Translations under genes and position numbers: made by a program
The notes under the pieces: model-generated
What the model was told of the DNA's origin: nothing
What the model saw: only the letters and a program-made list of their open reading frames with translations
Database searches by the model: none
Assembly (NCBI RefSeq): GCF_016741875.1
Contig: NZ_JAERRF010000001.1
Location: 186,001 to 250,000 of the forward strand
DNA from: Streptomyces coffeae
Lineage (GTDB): Bacteria; Actinomycetota; Actinomycetes; Streptomycetales; Streptomycetaceae
Length of the DNA: 64,000 bases
Direction of reading: 5' to 3'
Part shown: positions 44,641 through 53,461 of the stretch, in pieces
How positions within the stretch are numbered: the first letter of the stretch is position 1
How the letters are laid out: each line of letters starts with the position of its first letter

Positions 44641-45363
44641 TCAGTGGGCGTTCGACGTCGGCTCGCCGGAGGCGATGCCGTTGCCGGGCTGGCCGGTCTG
44701 GTCGGTGCCACCGGGCTTGGTGGTGCCACCGGGCTTGGTGGAGGCCGAACCGGACGGCTTGTCCCCGGGCTTGGTGCCATGGCTCGCCGCGTCGGACGGT
44801 GTGGCCGTCGGCGTGCCGGACGGCTTGCCCGGCGTGGCGGTGGGCACCTCGGACGGGCCCCAGCCCTCGAAGTAGTGCTGCGCCGGGACGACGAACGCGG
44901 TGATCGGGACGTCGCCGGTGCGGTTGAAGTCGAAGACGACGCGCTGGGCGTCACCGTCCCGGGCGGCCTCCCGCCCCTTGGCGATGACCGCGGAGGGGTT
45001 GCCCTTGCCGCCGAGGATCACCGAGCCACCGGCCGGGACCACGATCGGACCGGAGCCCTTCTCCGCCGGGGCGAGCTTCACGCGCGCGCCGGTGCCCGGA
45101 AGGGTGATGTCCTTGAGGGTCTCGTTCCGCGTGCCGACGTTGAAGATCTTGCCGGTGACGACGGCCGGGCCCTTGGCCTTGAGGTCCGGCTGGGTCACCA
45201 GATTGACGTTCTGGATCTTGATGGTGCCGACGGACGTCGCGGCGTTGTCGGGCTTGATCTCCTGCGTCTGCGCGTCGTTCCCGGCCGCGCAGGCGGAGAG
45301 CGGGGCGACCGAGACCACGATGGCGGCGGCGGCGAGGGCGCCGCGTCGAAGGCTGCTGCTCAC
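44641..45363 (-). CDS. LpqE-like lipoprotein
   Basis: This 240-residue protein has a lipoprotein signal peptide with lipobox LSAC (Cys25). A beta-rich domain (about 45-165) resembles copper-chaperone-like (DUF461) folds: SVGTIKIQNVNLVTQP and PIVVPAGGSVILGG. A Pro/Thr/Gly/Ser-rich tail of about 65 residues probably spans the cell wall. Next to carD, it matches the mycobacterial lpqE-carD gene order as I recall it. A copper or membrane-associated role is suggested by the fold only. Confidence 0.8.
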   Translation of the reverse strand: MSSSLRRGALAAAAIVVSVAPLSACAAGNDAQTQEIKPDNAATSVGTIKIQNVNLVTQPDLKAKGPAVVTGKIFNVGTRNETLKDITLPGTGARVKLAPAEKGSGPIVVPAGGSVILGGKGNPSAVIAKGREAARDGDAQRVVFDFNRTGDVPITAFVVPAQHYFEGWGPSEVPTATPGKPSGTPTATPSDAASHGTKPGDKPSGSASTKPGGTTKPGGTDQTGQPGNGIASGEPTSNAH

Positions 45364-45554
45364 GGCGGCGGCATCTCCTAGGACGAGGTAAAAGTTGGAT
45401 CAGCGGGCTTAGGTTACCGATCCACCCTCTTGGCCCCGCACCCGACCCGCCTCCTGGGCGCGGGGCGGGTCCGCGGGCCCTTCTGGAGCCGTCCTGAATA
45501 TCGGTTCGTTGATCCGGCCCGGAGATTATCGGTAAGGAATCCGTGGATGTCCCG

Positions 45555-45596
45555 GAATTGATCACGGGAGTGATCTGGTCCTCTCGTGATCAATTC
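45555..45596. promoter_or_regulatory. 12-bp inverted repeat with nested GATCAC/GTGATC motifs
   Basis: GAATTGATCACG (45555-45566) and CGTGATCAATTC (45585-45596) are perfect reverse complements. Inside, GATCAC-N4-GTGATC (45560-45575) forms a second palindrome. That gives one GATCAC and two GTGATC half-sites within 40 bp. It lies between the lipoprotein gene and carD and could bind a dimeric regulator. Confidence 0.5.
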
Positions 45597-45840
45597 GTGA
45601 ATCGAGGCCGGATCTGACACCTCCTGGCCCGAACGGAGTAGCGGAAGTCCATCGACTGGACTCCGGCAAAACGGGACGTACGGTCGCTCGTGGTGCCTTC
45701 TCGGGGCGGGTAACCCATGGCTTTCGGCCCGCCCGTACAGCGGCTCCCACCTGCGAATACCCGGTTCCGCTGACCTCTCCCAGCACGTTCCGGTCGCTGT
45801 TGTCAAGCCCCGAGATATGCCCTGACCTGCGAAAACGCCA

Positions 45841-45869
45841 TTCAGAAGAAGGCGTTCCCGTGTTACCCT
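45841..45869 (+). promoter_or_regulatory. Candidate carD promoter
   Basis: TTCAGA (45841-45846), a 17-base spacer and TACCCT (45864-45869) give a sigma-70-like promoter with a leader of about 22 bases. Confidence 0.4.
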
Positions 45870-45897
45870 GGATAGCCACGGAAGGGGTACCTGTCAC

Positions 45898-46380
45898 ATG
45901 ACGTTCAAGGTTGGCGACACCGTGGTCTATCCCCATCACGGGGCCGCGCTGATCGAGGCCATCGAAACTCGCCAGATCAAAGGCGTGGACAAGACCTACT
46001 TGGTGCTGAAGGTCGCTCAGGGTGACCTGACGGTTCGTGTGCCGGCGGACAATGCGGAGTTCGTCGGTGTGCGTGATGTGGTCGGCCAGGACGGGCTGGA
46101 CCGGGTCTTCGAGGTGCTGCGCGCACCCTATGCGGAAGAGCCGACGAACTGGTCCCGTCGCTACAAGGCAAATCTCGAGAAGCTCGCCTCCGGCGACGTG
46201 ATCAAGGTCGCCGAGGTTGTGCGCGACCTGTGGCGCCGAGAGCGTGAGCGCGGACTCTCCGCCGGTGAGAAGCGCATGCTCGCCAAGGCCCGCCAGATTC
46301 TGGTGAGCGAGCTGGCTCTCGCCGAGAGCACCAATGAGGACAAGGCCGAGGCCCTGCTTGACGAGGTTCTCGCGTCCTGA
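45898..46380 (+). CDS. carD: CarD-family transcription regulator
   Basis: This 160-residue CarD binds RNA polymerase beta and stabilises the open promoter complex, notably at rRNA promoters. The N-terminal Tudor-like RNAP-interaction domain begins [20 protein letters not shown]. The C-terminal helical DNA-binding domain contains the conserved [17 protein letters not shown] and [28 protein letters not shown] lies about 12 bases before the ATG. It is followed by ispD and ispF, as in mycobacteria. Confidence 0.95.
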   Translation: MTFKVGDTVVYPHHGAALIEAIETRQIKGVDKTYLVLKVAQGDLTVRVPADNAEFVGVRDVVGQDGLDRVFEVLRAPYAEEPTNWSRRYKANLEKLASGDVIKVAEVVRDLWRRERERGLSAGEKRMLAKARQILVSELALAESTNEDKAEALLDEVLAS

Positions 46381-46746
46381 CACATCAATGCCGCGGTGCC
46401 CGAGTGACTCAGACTTGATGTCCTAAGCCGTCTGTCGCCGGGCGCTGCGGCATGTGCGCATACCGGGACCCTGGGGTCCCGGTCCGTTGCACTGTGTGCC
46501 GGGCCAGCGTGTGCCGGGGTCGGTATATGCCGGTGTCGGTATGTGCTTGTGACGCGATGTGTGGTTGTGACGCGACGTGTTTGTGTCGCGGTGCAGATGG
46601 ATCGCGGTGCAGATGGTGCAAAGGTGTGCCGGGCCCTGGGCACTGGCTCGACCAGTTGTCACGGAAGGGGCTGGTCGGGGCATCGCGCCCGGCACGCTGT
46701 GGCCATACCCATTTCGGTCGAGGAAGCAAACCTGAACGCCAACTCA
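46381..46746. other. Spacer between carD and ispD with degenerate repeats
   Basis: These 366 bp contain a TG-rich repetitive tract (46505-46625) and, near the carD end, an inverted repeat ACATCAA (46382-46388)/TTGATGT (46415-46421). No supported gene is seen. Confidence 0.5.
46505..46625. repeat. TG-rich degenerate short repeats
   Basis: Related units recur: TGTGACGCGATGTGT and TGTGACGCGACGTGT, GTCGGTATATGCC and GTCGGTATGTGC, and TCGCGGTGCAGATGG twice. Alternating TG/CG steps are unusually frequent. Confidence 0.6.
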
Positions 46747-47532
46747 ATGTCCGTAACCACCAGTCCCGGCGACTCCGGCGCGCCCGAGCGCCCCGCCCGT
46801 ACCGCCGCTGTGATCCCGGCCGCGGGCCGTGGCGTGCGGCTCGGTCCCGGCGCCCCCAAGGCGCTGCGCCCGCTGAACGGTATGCCGATGCTGGTTCACG
46901 CCGTCCGGGCGATGGCCGGATCCCGCTCCGTCTCTCTTGTGGTCGTGGTCGCCCCGCCGGACGGCGCCGACGAGGTCCAGCGGCTGCTGGACGCCTATCC
47001 ACTGACCGGCCGCAGCGCCGATGTGGTGGTCGTCCCCGGCGGGGAGACCCGTCAGGAGTCGGTGCGGCTGGGCCTGGCCGTCGTACCCGAGGACATCTCC
47101 ACCGTGCTGGTCCACGACGCCGCGCGGCCGCTGGTCCCCGTGGACACGGTGGACGCGGTCATCACCGCCGTACGGGACGGGGCGCCCGCCGTCGTCCCCG
47201 CGCTGCCGCTGGCCGACACCGTCAAGCAGGTCGAGCCGCGCACCGGTGAGCGGGCCGGTGAGCCCGAACCGGTCGTCGGCACCCCCGAGCGCGCCCGGCT
47301 GCGCGCCGTCCAGACCCCGCAGGGCTTCGACCGCGCCACGCTGGTGGAGGCCCACGCGAAGATCGCTCTGGAGGGCGACGGAGCGACGGACGACGCGGGC
47401 ATGGTCGAGCGGCTCGGTGTCGAGGTCGTGGTGGTGCCCGGCCACGAGGAGGCGTTCAAGGTGACCCGGCCGCTGGACCTGGTGCTGGCGGAGGCGGTTC
47501 TCGCGCGCAGGAGGGCCAACGATGGCTTCTGA
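46747..47532 (+). CDS. ispD: 2-C-methyl-D-erythritol 4-phosphate cytidylyltransferase
   Basis: This 261-residue enzyme of the non-mevalonate isoprenoid pathway makes CDP-methylerythritol. The nucleotide-binding [21 protein letters not shown] is near residue 20. [27 protein letters not shown] and [11 protein letters not shown] follow. The ATG at 46747 gives the usual length but has a weak ribosome site; a GTG about 16 codons upstream is an alternative. It overlaps ispF by 11 bases, so the two are coupled. Confidence 0.93.
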   Translation: MSVTTSPGDSGAPERPARTAAVIPAAGRGVRLGPGAPKALRPLNGMPMLVHAVRAMAGSRSVSLVVVVAPPDGADEVQRLLDAYPLTGRSADVVVVPGGETRQESVRLGLAVVPEDISTVLVHDAARPLVPVDTVDAVITAVRDGAPAVVPALPLADTVKQVEPRTGERAGEPEPVVGTPERARLRAVQTPQGFDRATLVEAHAKIALEGDGATDDAGMVERLGVEVVVVPGHEEAFKVTRPLDLVLAEAVLARRRANDGF

Positions 47533-48067
47533 ATCATCCCCACCGTCCCCGGCGGGTCTGCCCCTGGTGGGTATCGGCACCGATGTGCACGCCTTCGAGC
47601 AGGGCCGTGAGCTGTGGTGCGCGGGTCTGCTGTGGGACAGCGAGGAGTACGGCGGATACGGCCTGGCCGGGCACTCCGACGGCGATGTGGCCGCCCACGC
47701 CGCCTGTGACGCGCTCTTCTCCGCCGCCGGCCTCGGCGACCTCGGAGCCCATTTCGGCACCGACCGCCCCGAGTGGTCCGGCGCCGCCGGGGTCACCCTG
47801 CTCGCCGAGGCGGCCCGGATCGTACGGGCCGCGGGGTTCGAGATCGGCAATGTGGCGATCCAGGTGATCGGCGTCCGTCCCAAGATCGGCAAGCGCCGTG
47901 AGGAGGCGGTCAAGGCGCTGTCGGCCGCGGTCGGCGCGCCCGTATCGGTGTCCGGCACCACGACGGACGGCCTCGGGCTGACCGGGCGGGCCGAGGGGCT
48001 CGCTGCGGTCGCCACGGCGCTCGTGGTCCGTACGGGCCCTGTTCCCCGCGAGGGTGCTGAGCTTTGA
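47522..48067 (+). CDS. ispF: 2-C-methyl-D-erythritol 2,4-cyclodiphosphate synthase
   Basis: This 181-residue trimeric zinc enzyme acts two steps after IspD. Zinc ligands are seen in GIGTDVHAF (Asp/His) and [35 protein letters not shown] and [15 protein letters not shown] are family motifs, and [19 protein letters not shown] is the C-terminal signature. It starts within the end of ispD. The N-terminal extension of about 15 residues is Ser/Pro-rich. Confidence 0.95.
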   Translation: MASESSPPSPAGLPLVGIGTDVHAFEQGRELWCAGLLWDSEEYGGYGLAGHSDGDVAAHAACDALFSAAGLGDLGAHFGTDRPEWSGAAGVTLLAEAARIVRAAGFEIGNVAIQVIGVRPKIGKRREEAVKALSAAVGAPVSVSGTTTDGLGLTGRAEGLAAVATALVVRTGPVPREGAEL

Positions 48068-48114
48068 CGGTGCGTTGGGTAGGTACGGAATCGGGTACCC
48101 GCGACCCGCATTTC

Positions 48115-48156
48115 GTCCCCGCAGTCCCCGCAGTCCCCGCAGTCCCCGCAGTCCGC
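48115..48156. repeat. 9-bp tandem repeat (GTCCCCGCA x 4 plus partial)
   Basis: Four perfect copies and a partial fifth lie in the spacer after ispF. This is typical slippage sequence. Confidence 0.9.
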
Positions 48157-48221
48157 TCAGCCAGAGCCCAGCCCACCGTGAATGTCCCCGGGAATGACCC
48201 GTCGTGAGGGAAGGATCCGCC

Positions 48222-48626
48222 GTGGCCACCGCACTCTCCGAGAACCTCAAGCGTCTCCTCGACAGCCCCGTCTTCATCATCGTCGGCACCCTCCAGCCCG
48301 ACGGCAGCCCTCAGATGTCACCGGTGTGGGTGAAGCGTGACGGGGACGAGCTGCTGTTCTCGACCACGATGGGGCGGCAGAAGCAGCGGAACATCGACCG
48401 GGATCCGCGGGTGTCGGTCCTGGTCCAGCCCGCCGACTCCCCGTACACGTACGCCGAGATCCGCGGCGCCGCCTCGTACACCACCGAGGGTGGCGACGAG
48501 CTGATCGACGAGCTGTCGCTGAAGTACGCGGGCAAGAAGTACGCCGAGTTCAACCCGGCAGCCGCGCAGGACAACCAGCGGATCGTGGTGCGGATCACGC
48601 CCAAGAAGGTCCTCGGCACCCTCTGA
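48222..48626 (+). CDS. PPOX-class split-barrel oxidoreductase, probably F420-dependent
   Basis: This 134-residue flavin-split-barrel protein has LLDSPVFIIVGTLQPDGSPQ, then MSPVWVKRDGDELLFSTT and RQKQRNIDRDPRVSVLVQ motifs shared by pyridoxamine-5'-phosphate-oxidase-like, F420-binding enzymes. AAGGA precedes the GTG at 48222; a GTG at 48204 is possible. It is inserted between ispF and cysS and is probably a separate transcription unit. The substrate is unknown. Confidence 0.85.
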   Translation: MATALSENLKRLLDSPVFIIVGTLQPDGSPQMSPVWVKRDGDELLFSTTMGRQKQRNIDRDPRVSVLVQPADSPYTYAEIRGAASYTTEGGDELIDELSLKYAGKKYAEFNPAAAQDNQRIVVRITPKKVLGTL

Positions 48627-48680
48627 GCGAAGGGCCCCGCGGGGTGGCCGGGATGGCGGCCCCGGGGGCTCATCGGGAAT

Positions 48681-48710
48681 GGCCGGGAGAGGCCGGGAGA
48701 GGCCGGGAGA
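48681..48710. repeat. 10-bp tandem repeat (GGCCGGGAGA x 3)
   Basis: Three perfect copies occur upstream of cysS. Confidence 0.9.
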
Positions 48711-48798
48711 TCTGCCGGAGCGTCCCGAGTGTCACGCTTGTGTGTCCCTGGGGTGGATCGGTCGCAGGGCACTCCCGGCTTCCCACTACCCTTGATGC

Positions 48799-50199
48799 GT
48801 GACTATTCGCCTGTACGACACCAGCGCCCGGCAGATCCGTGACTTCACCCCGCTCACGCCGGGCTGCGTCTCGATCTACCTGTGTGGCGCGACCGTGCAG
48901 GCCGCTCCGCACATCGGACACGTCCGGTCCAACCTGAACTTCGACATCATGCGCCGCTGGTTTCTGCACCGCGGCTACGACGTAACCTTCATCCGCAATG
49001 TCACGGACATCGACGACAAGATCATCGCCAAGTCGGTCGAGCAGAACCGCCCGTGGTGGGCGATCGGCTACGAGAACGAGCGCGCCTTCAACAGTGCGTA
49101 CGACGTCCTCGGCTGCCTGCCCGCCACGTATGAGCCGCGGGCCACGGGCCATGTGCCCGAGATGATCGAGATGATGCGGACCCTGATCGACCGGGGTCAC
49201 GCCTATGTCGCCGAGGGCAATGTCTATTTCGACGTGCGCTCGTTCCCGGAGTACCTCCGGCTCTCCAACCAGGAGCTGGACGGGCTGCGCCAGCCGTCCG
49301 GCGAGGGCGAGACCGGTAAGCGCGACCACCGCGACTTCGCCATGTGGAAGGCGGCCAAGCCCGGGGAGCCCAGCTGGGAGACCCCCTGGGGCCGCGGCCG
49401 TCCTGGCTGGCACCTGGAGTGCTCGGCGATGGCGCACAAGTACCTCGGCCGGGCCTTCGACATCCACGGCGGCGGTATCGATCTGATCTTCCCGCACCAT
49501 GAGAACGAGATCGCGCAGGCCAAGGCGTTCGGCGATGACTTCGCCGCGTACTGGGCGCACAACGCGTGGGTGACCATGAGCGGCGAGAAGATGAGCAAGT
49601 CGCTCGACAACTCGGTGCTGGTCGCCGACATGGTCAAGCGCTGGCGCCCCATCGTGCTCCGCTACTACCTGGGCACCCCGCACTACCGGTCCATGATCGA
49701 GTACAGCGAGGAGGCCCTGCGCGAGGCGGAGTCCGCGTTCGCCCGGATCGAGGGCTTCGTCCAGCGGGTGACCGAAAAGGCGGGGAAGGCGGTCGCTCCC
49801 GCGGCCGAGGTGCCGCCCGCGTTCGCCGAGGCGATGGATGACGACCTCGGGGTGCCGCAGGCGCTCGCGATCGTCCACACCGCCGTCCGGCAGGGCAACT
49901 CCGCCCTGACCGCCGACGACAAGGAGTCGGCGGTGGCGCGGCTGGCCGAGGTGCGGGCCATGCTCGGCGTGCTGGGCCTGGACCCGCTCGACGAGCAGTG
50001 GGCGGGCGGCTCGGACCGCGGCGAGGATCTGCACGGTGTGGTCGACTCGCTCGTCCGGCTGGTCCTGGAGCAGCGGCAGGCCGCGCGGGCCCGCAAGGAC
50101 TACGCGACGGCCGACGCGATCCGCGATCAGCTCCAGCAGTCGGGTCTGGTGATCGAGGACACCCCGTCGGGGCCGCGGTGGGAGCTGGGCAGCCGCTGA
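48799..50199 (+). CDS. cysS: Cysteinyl-tRNA synthetase
   Basis: This 466-residue class I synthetase has HIGH at 38-41, zinc ligands beginning with Cys29 in YLCGATVQ plus ECSAMAHKY and HHENEIAQ, and KMSKS near 265. It charges tRNA-Cys. GTG has no Shine-Dalgarno; TACCCT at 48787-48792 lies six bases upstream, which suggests a leaderless transcript. The ispD-ispF-cysS-rlmB order is shared with mycobacteria as I recall. It is distinct from MshC, which has a similar fold but makes Cys-GlcN-Ins. Confidence 0.95.
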   Translation: MTIRLYDTSARQIRDFTPLTPGCVSIYLCGATVQAAPHIGHVRSNLNFDIMRRWFLHRGYDVTFIRNVTDIDDKIIAKSVEQNRPWWAIGYENERAFNSAYDVLGCLPATYEPRATGHVPEMIEMMRTLIDRGHAYVAEGNVYFDVRSFPEYLRLSNQELDGLRQPSGEGETGKRDHRDFAMWKAAKPGEPSWETPWGRGRPGWHLECSAMAHKYLGRAFDIHGGGIDLIFPHHENEIAQAKAFGDDFAAYWAHNAWVTMSGEKMSKSLDNSVLVADMVKRWRPIVLRYYLGTPHYRSMIEYSEEALREAESAFARIEGFVQRVTEKAGKAVAPAAEVPPAFAEAMDDDLGVPQALAIVHTAVRQGNSALTADDKESAVARLAEVRAMLGVLGLDPLDEQWAGGSDRGEDLHGVVDSLVRLVLEQRQAARARKDYATADAIRDQLQQSGLVIEDTPSGPRWELGSR

Positions 50200-50350
50200 G
50201 GGGCCGCTCCGGCCTCCCCTCGACTTCCCTCTGATCCCCTCTGACCTCCGTCTTTGTGTCGCCCGGCCCGCCGGGCGGCACACTGATGACCGTACATACG
50301 TTTTCCCGCTTGCCGCGCAGCGCTGAGCAGTGAAGAGATAGGTGACATTC

Positions 50351-51304
50351 ATGGCGGGCAACAGCCAGCGCAGGAACCGACGCACCGCGAACAAGAAGGG
50401 CGCGACGGTCGGCAGCGGCGGCAAGCGGCGCCGGGCACTGGAGGGCAAGGGCCCCACCCCGCCCGCCGAGATGCGCAAGGGCCATGCCAAACAGCGCATC
50501 GCCAACGCGCGCGCCCGCAAGGCCACGGGGCGCCCCACCCCGCGCCGGGGCGCCGGTAAGGGCACCAACGAGCTGGTGGTGGGCCGTAACCCGGTGGTCG
50601 AGGCGCTGCGCGAGGGCGTTCCGGCGAGCACGCTGTACGTCCAGCAGTTCATCGACAGCGACGACCGGGTGCGCGAGGCCCTGAAGCTGGCCGCCGACCG
50701 CGGCGGTATCCACCTGATGGAGGCCCCGCGCCCCGAGCTGGACCGGATGACCAACGGGCTCAACCACCAGGGCCTGGTGCTCCAGGTCCCGCCGTACGAG
50801 TACGCCCACCCCGAGGACCTGAGCGCCGCCGCCTTCGACGAGGGCGAGGACCCGCTGATCGTCGCCCTCGACGGCGTCACCGACCCGCGGAACCTGGGCG
50901 CGGTGGTGCGTTCGGTGTCCGCCTTCGGCGGCCACGGTGTGGTGGTGCCGGAGCGACGCGCGGCCGGGATGACCGCCGGCGCCTGGAAGACCTCCGCGGG
51001 CACCGCCGCCCGCACCCCGGTCGCCCGCGCGACCAACCTCACCCGCGCGCTGGAGTCCTACCAGAAGGCCGGGCTCACGGTGATCGGCCTGGCCGCCGAC
51101 GGCGAGGTCGAACTCCAGGACCTGGAGGTGCTGGACGGCCCGGTCGTGGTGGTCGTCGGCAGCGAGGGCAAGGGACTGTCGCGGCTGGTCGGCGAGACCT
51201 GTGACCTGCGCGTCCGGATCCCGATGCCGGGCGGCGCGGAGTCCCTGAACGCGGGCGTCGCGGCGGGCGTGGTGCTGTACGAGGCGGCGCGTCGGCGCGG
51301 CTGA
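50351..51304 (+). CDS. rlmB: 23S rRNA 2'-O-methyltransferase, RlmB/TrmH (SPOUT) family
   Basis: This 317-residue protein has a basic disordered N-terminus (about 1-70). A substrate-binding domain follows ([19 protein letters not shown]), then a knotted SPOUT domain with motif 1 [13 protein letters not shown], motif 2 [15 protein letters not shown] and motif 3 [23 protein letters not shown]. It methylates Gm2251 in E. coli 23S rRNA. AGGTGA lies about seven bases before the ATG at 50351; a GTG three codons upstream is the alternative start. Confidence 0.92.
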   Translation: MAGNSQRRNRRTANKKGATVGSGGKRRRALEGKGPTPPAEMRKGHAKQRIANARARKATGRPTPRRGAGKGTNELVVGRNPVVEALREGVPASTLYVQQFIDSDDRVREALKLAADRGGIHLMEAPRPELDRMTNGLNHQGLVLQVPPYEYAHPEDLSAAAFDEGEDPLIVALDGVTDPRNLGAVVRSVSAFGGHGVVVPERRAAGMTAGAWKTSAGTAARTPVARATNLTRALESYQKAGLTVIGLAADGEVELQDLEVLDGPVVVVVGSEGKGLSRLVGETCDLRVRIPMPGGAESLNAGVAAGVVLYEAARRRG

Positions 51305-51327
51305 GCGGCCTCGCTGAAGTCCGGTGC

Positions 51328-51428
51328 TCGGTTGCGCCCCGAAGGGGCGCGGGGCTGTGTCGATGTGCGGCTCCGCCGCGTGGGCGCGACCGGCCACGAC
51401 GCAGCCGCGGACCAACGACCCCACCTCG
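51328..51428. repeat. Common Streptomyces intergenic repeat
   Basis: This sequence, starting GTTGCGCCCCGAAGGGGCGC and continuing through TGCGGCTCCGCCGCGTGGGCGC, is of a type I recall in many Streptomyces intergenic spacers. It opens with a strong GCGCCCC-GAA-GGGGCGC hairpin that probably terminates rlmB. Confidence 0.65.
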
Positions 51429-51626
51429 CGGCACGTCCCGCGGAGCGCTTGGCGGCGCATGCGCGCCCGGGGCGTAGCGACGTGGTGTCCCGGGGGCGTA
51501 GGGGCGCGGTGTGCCGGGGCGGCGCCCGGTGCGCCTCCCGCTCGACGATCTTGACTTGACGGGCCTCGGACAGCACAAGACGGTCACAGCCAGTGTCTTT
51601 CCCGCCAGTCACTCGGTTAGTTGAGT

Positions 51627-53318
51627 GTGGAGACCAGAAAAGCCCGCACGCCCTTGGCGGGACGCGCGACGGGATTCGACGACGAGCCGCAGCTGACCAT
51701 GGCCAAGGTGCCATGCGATCCGGCGCAGGTCGCCGTCAACGCCCCGAGCTTCCGGGTGCAGCTCAGCGCCCCGGTGGTGAGCAGCGCGCTGGCGGACACG
51801 GCCCGGTTCGCCCGCATCCCGGCCCCGGCCCGGCGCCGCCCGCCCGTGGTGTGGAGTGGTCGCACCCGGCCCGGCGGTGACACGGCGGCGACCCGGCTCC
51901 TCCAGGCCGTGCGGTACTCCGAGGAGAGCATGACCGACGGCGTCGGCGAGGGCCGGTCCCGCTCCGGGCTGGCCGAGGGCGCCGACGATGTGGGTGCCAC
52001 CCAGGTGCTGCCGCGGATCACGCTCGACGAGGGCCCGCCCACCGTCATCGGGCCGCGCAGCCCGCGTACGGAGACGGTGCCGCGGCCCGGAGCCGGGGGC
52101 GGGACCGGACAACGCCCCCCGCGAGCGGGGGAGTTCGCCGACCGGGACCCGGGCCGGGACCGGGACCGGAGCTCGGTTCAGGACCGGGCCCGTTACGAGG
52201 AGCCGGGCGCGACCCGGCAGACCGCCGTTCCGCGCCAGCGCCGCCATTCCGAGTCCGTACGCCACGCCTACTACCCCGGGCGGCGGATGAACCTGGGCAT
52301 CGTCCTCCTCCCGCTCCGCATCTTCCTCGGCTTCATCTCCATCTACGCGGGGATGGGCAAACTCTCCGACCCCGTCTACTTCGACGGTGGCGAGCGCGGC
52401 TCGATGGTCACCTGGCTGCGGTCGCTGCACCCCTGGCCGATCGCCGAACCGCTGCGCGACCTCGCGCTCGAGCATCCGGTGGGGGCCGGGCTGACGGTCG
52501 CGTTCCTCCAGATCGTGGTGGGGGTGCTCACCGTCCTGGGGCTGTGGCAGCGGCTGGCGGCGGCCTTCGGCGCGCTGCTCTCCGCCGCGCTGATCCTGAC
52601 CGTGAGCTGGCGTACGGTCCCCGTCTACGACGCCCCCGACATCATCTACCTCGCCGCCTGGAGCCCGCTGATCATCGCGGGCGCCCCGGTGTACTCGGCC
52701 GATGCCCGCCTCGCGGGCGAGGCCTGGCGGCGGCTGGGCCCGCGCGCCGCGCTGTGGGACCTGCGGCGCCGGGTGCTGCGCCGGGGCACCGTGATGGCGA
52801 TGGTCGTGGCCGGGCTGGCCCTGCTGGTCGGCTCGACGCTGGGCGGCGCCGTACGGTCCTCGGAGATGGTGCGGGCGCCGGAGCCGAGGGATGTGCCGAC
52901 GAACCGCGTGCCGGGTTCGCCGCTGCCGAGGAAGTCCATGGAGAGCCCGCGCGGTGGAACGCGCGGCCCGGTGGGCACCAGCGGCGCTCCGTCCCCGAGC
53001 GAGCGTCTGCGGACGAGCCCGAGCCCGTCCGCCTCGTCGTCGCCGTCGGTCCCGGGAGAGCCGAGCTCCACCGGGCCGATGGACGGCTCGGGCAGCCCGA
53101 GCCAGTCGGAGCCCGGTCTCCGCACCACCCCGCAGTCCCCGCGCCGCGCTCCCGTCGCCCCGAGGACGACGATGAGCCCGCCGTCCCTCGGCGGCGGCGC
53201 CGGAGGCGGCGTGACCGGCGGCGAGCCGGAAGGCGCCCCGGCGGAGGAGGACAACGGAGACAGCGGTTACGGCGAGAGCGACGACGATGAAGCCGCCCTG
53301 GGCGGCCTCCTCGGCTGA
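51627..53318 (+). CDS. DoxX-family membrane protein with disordered termini
   Basis: This roughly 563-residue protein has a long disordered N-terminus (about 1-220). A four-helix DoxX-like membrane domain follows (about 225-345: NLGIVLLPLRIFLGFISIYA, then SDPVYFDGG and LTVAFLQIVVGVLTVLGLW), then another membrane helix at about 390-415. The Ser/Pro-rich tail of about 145 residues is presumably extracellular and ends in an acidic stretch. DoxX proteins are linked to thiol and oxidative-stress balance in mycobacteria. The start is uncertain: GTG 51627 has no ribosome site, and ATG 51699 or ATG 51930 are options. Confidence 0.78.
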   Translation: METRKARTPLAGRATGFDDEPQLTMAKVPCDPAQVAVNAPSFRVQLSAPVVSSALADTARFARIPAPARRRPPVVWSGRTRPGGDTAATRLLQAVRYSEESMTDGVGEGRSRSGLAEGADDVGATQVLPRITLDEGPPTVIGPRSPRTETVPRPGAGGGTGQRPPRAGEFADRDPGRDRDRSSVQDRARYEEPGATRQTAVPRQRRHSESVRHAYYPGRRMNLGIVLLPLRIFLGFISIYAGMGKLSDPVYFDGGERGSMVTWLRSLHPWPIAEPLRDLALEHPVGAGLTVAFLQIVVGVLTVLGLWQRLAAAFGALLSAALILTVSWRTVPVYDAPDIIYLAAWSPLIIAGAPVYSADARLAGEAWRRLGPRAALWDLRRRVLRRGTVMAMVVAGLALLVGSTLGGAVRSSEMVRAPEPRDVPTNRVPGSPLPRKSMESPRGGTRGPVGTSGAPSPSERLRTSPSPSASSSPSVPGEPSSTGPMDGSGSPSQSEPGLRTTPQSPRRAPVAPRTTMSPPSLGGGAGGGVTGGEPEGAPAEEDNGDSGYGESDDDEAALGGLLG

Positions 53319-53334
53319 CGTCCGCATTGCGCAG

Positions 53335-53361
53335 GGGCCCCGCACCTTAGGTGCGGGGCCC
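53335..53361 (+). terminator. Terminator after the DoxX gene
   Basis: A perfect 12-bp stem GGGCCCCGCACC/GGTGCGGGGCCC with a TTA loop lies 16 bases after the stop. Confidence 0.85.
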
Positions 53362-53400
53362 GTGTGCTGGTGATGGCCTTTCCGATGCGGCGCTCGCAGG

Positions 53401-53442
53401 GTGTGATGCATGGTGTGGCTCAAATCACACTGCACGTATGAT
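53401..53442 (+). promoter_or_regulatory. Promoter and candidate TetR operator
   Basis: GTGTGAT (53401-53407) and ATCACAC (53424-53430) form a perfect inverted repeat just upstream of a near-consensus -10 TATGAT (53437-53442). This is suited to autorepression by the TetR-type protein that follows. Confidence 0.5.
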
Positions 53443-53461
53443 TTCTGGATAGGGTGGAGCC

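Larger units (their letters stand above)
45364..45897. other. Regulatory gap between the lipoprotein gene and carD
   Basis: These 534 bp hold the divergent promoters and two inverted repeats: 45555-45596, and AGTCCA-TCGAC-TGGACT at 45646-45662. No supported gene is seen; a minus-strand frame at 45414-45806 lacks coding character. Confidence 0.55.

Noticed and set aside
45414..45806. A 130-codon minus-strand frame between the lipoprotein gene and carD
   Set aside because: No ribosome site, mixed composition, and it spans the inverted repeats and promoter region.
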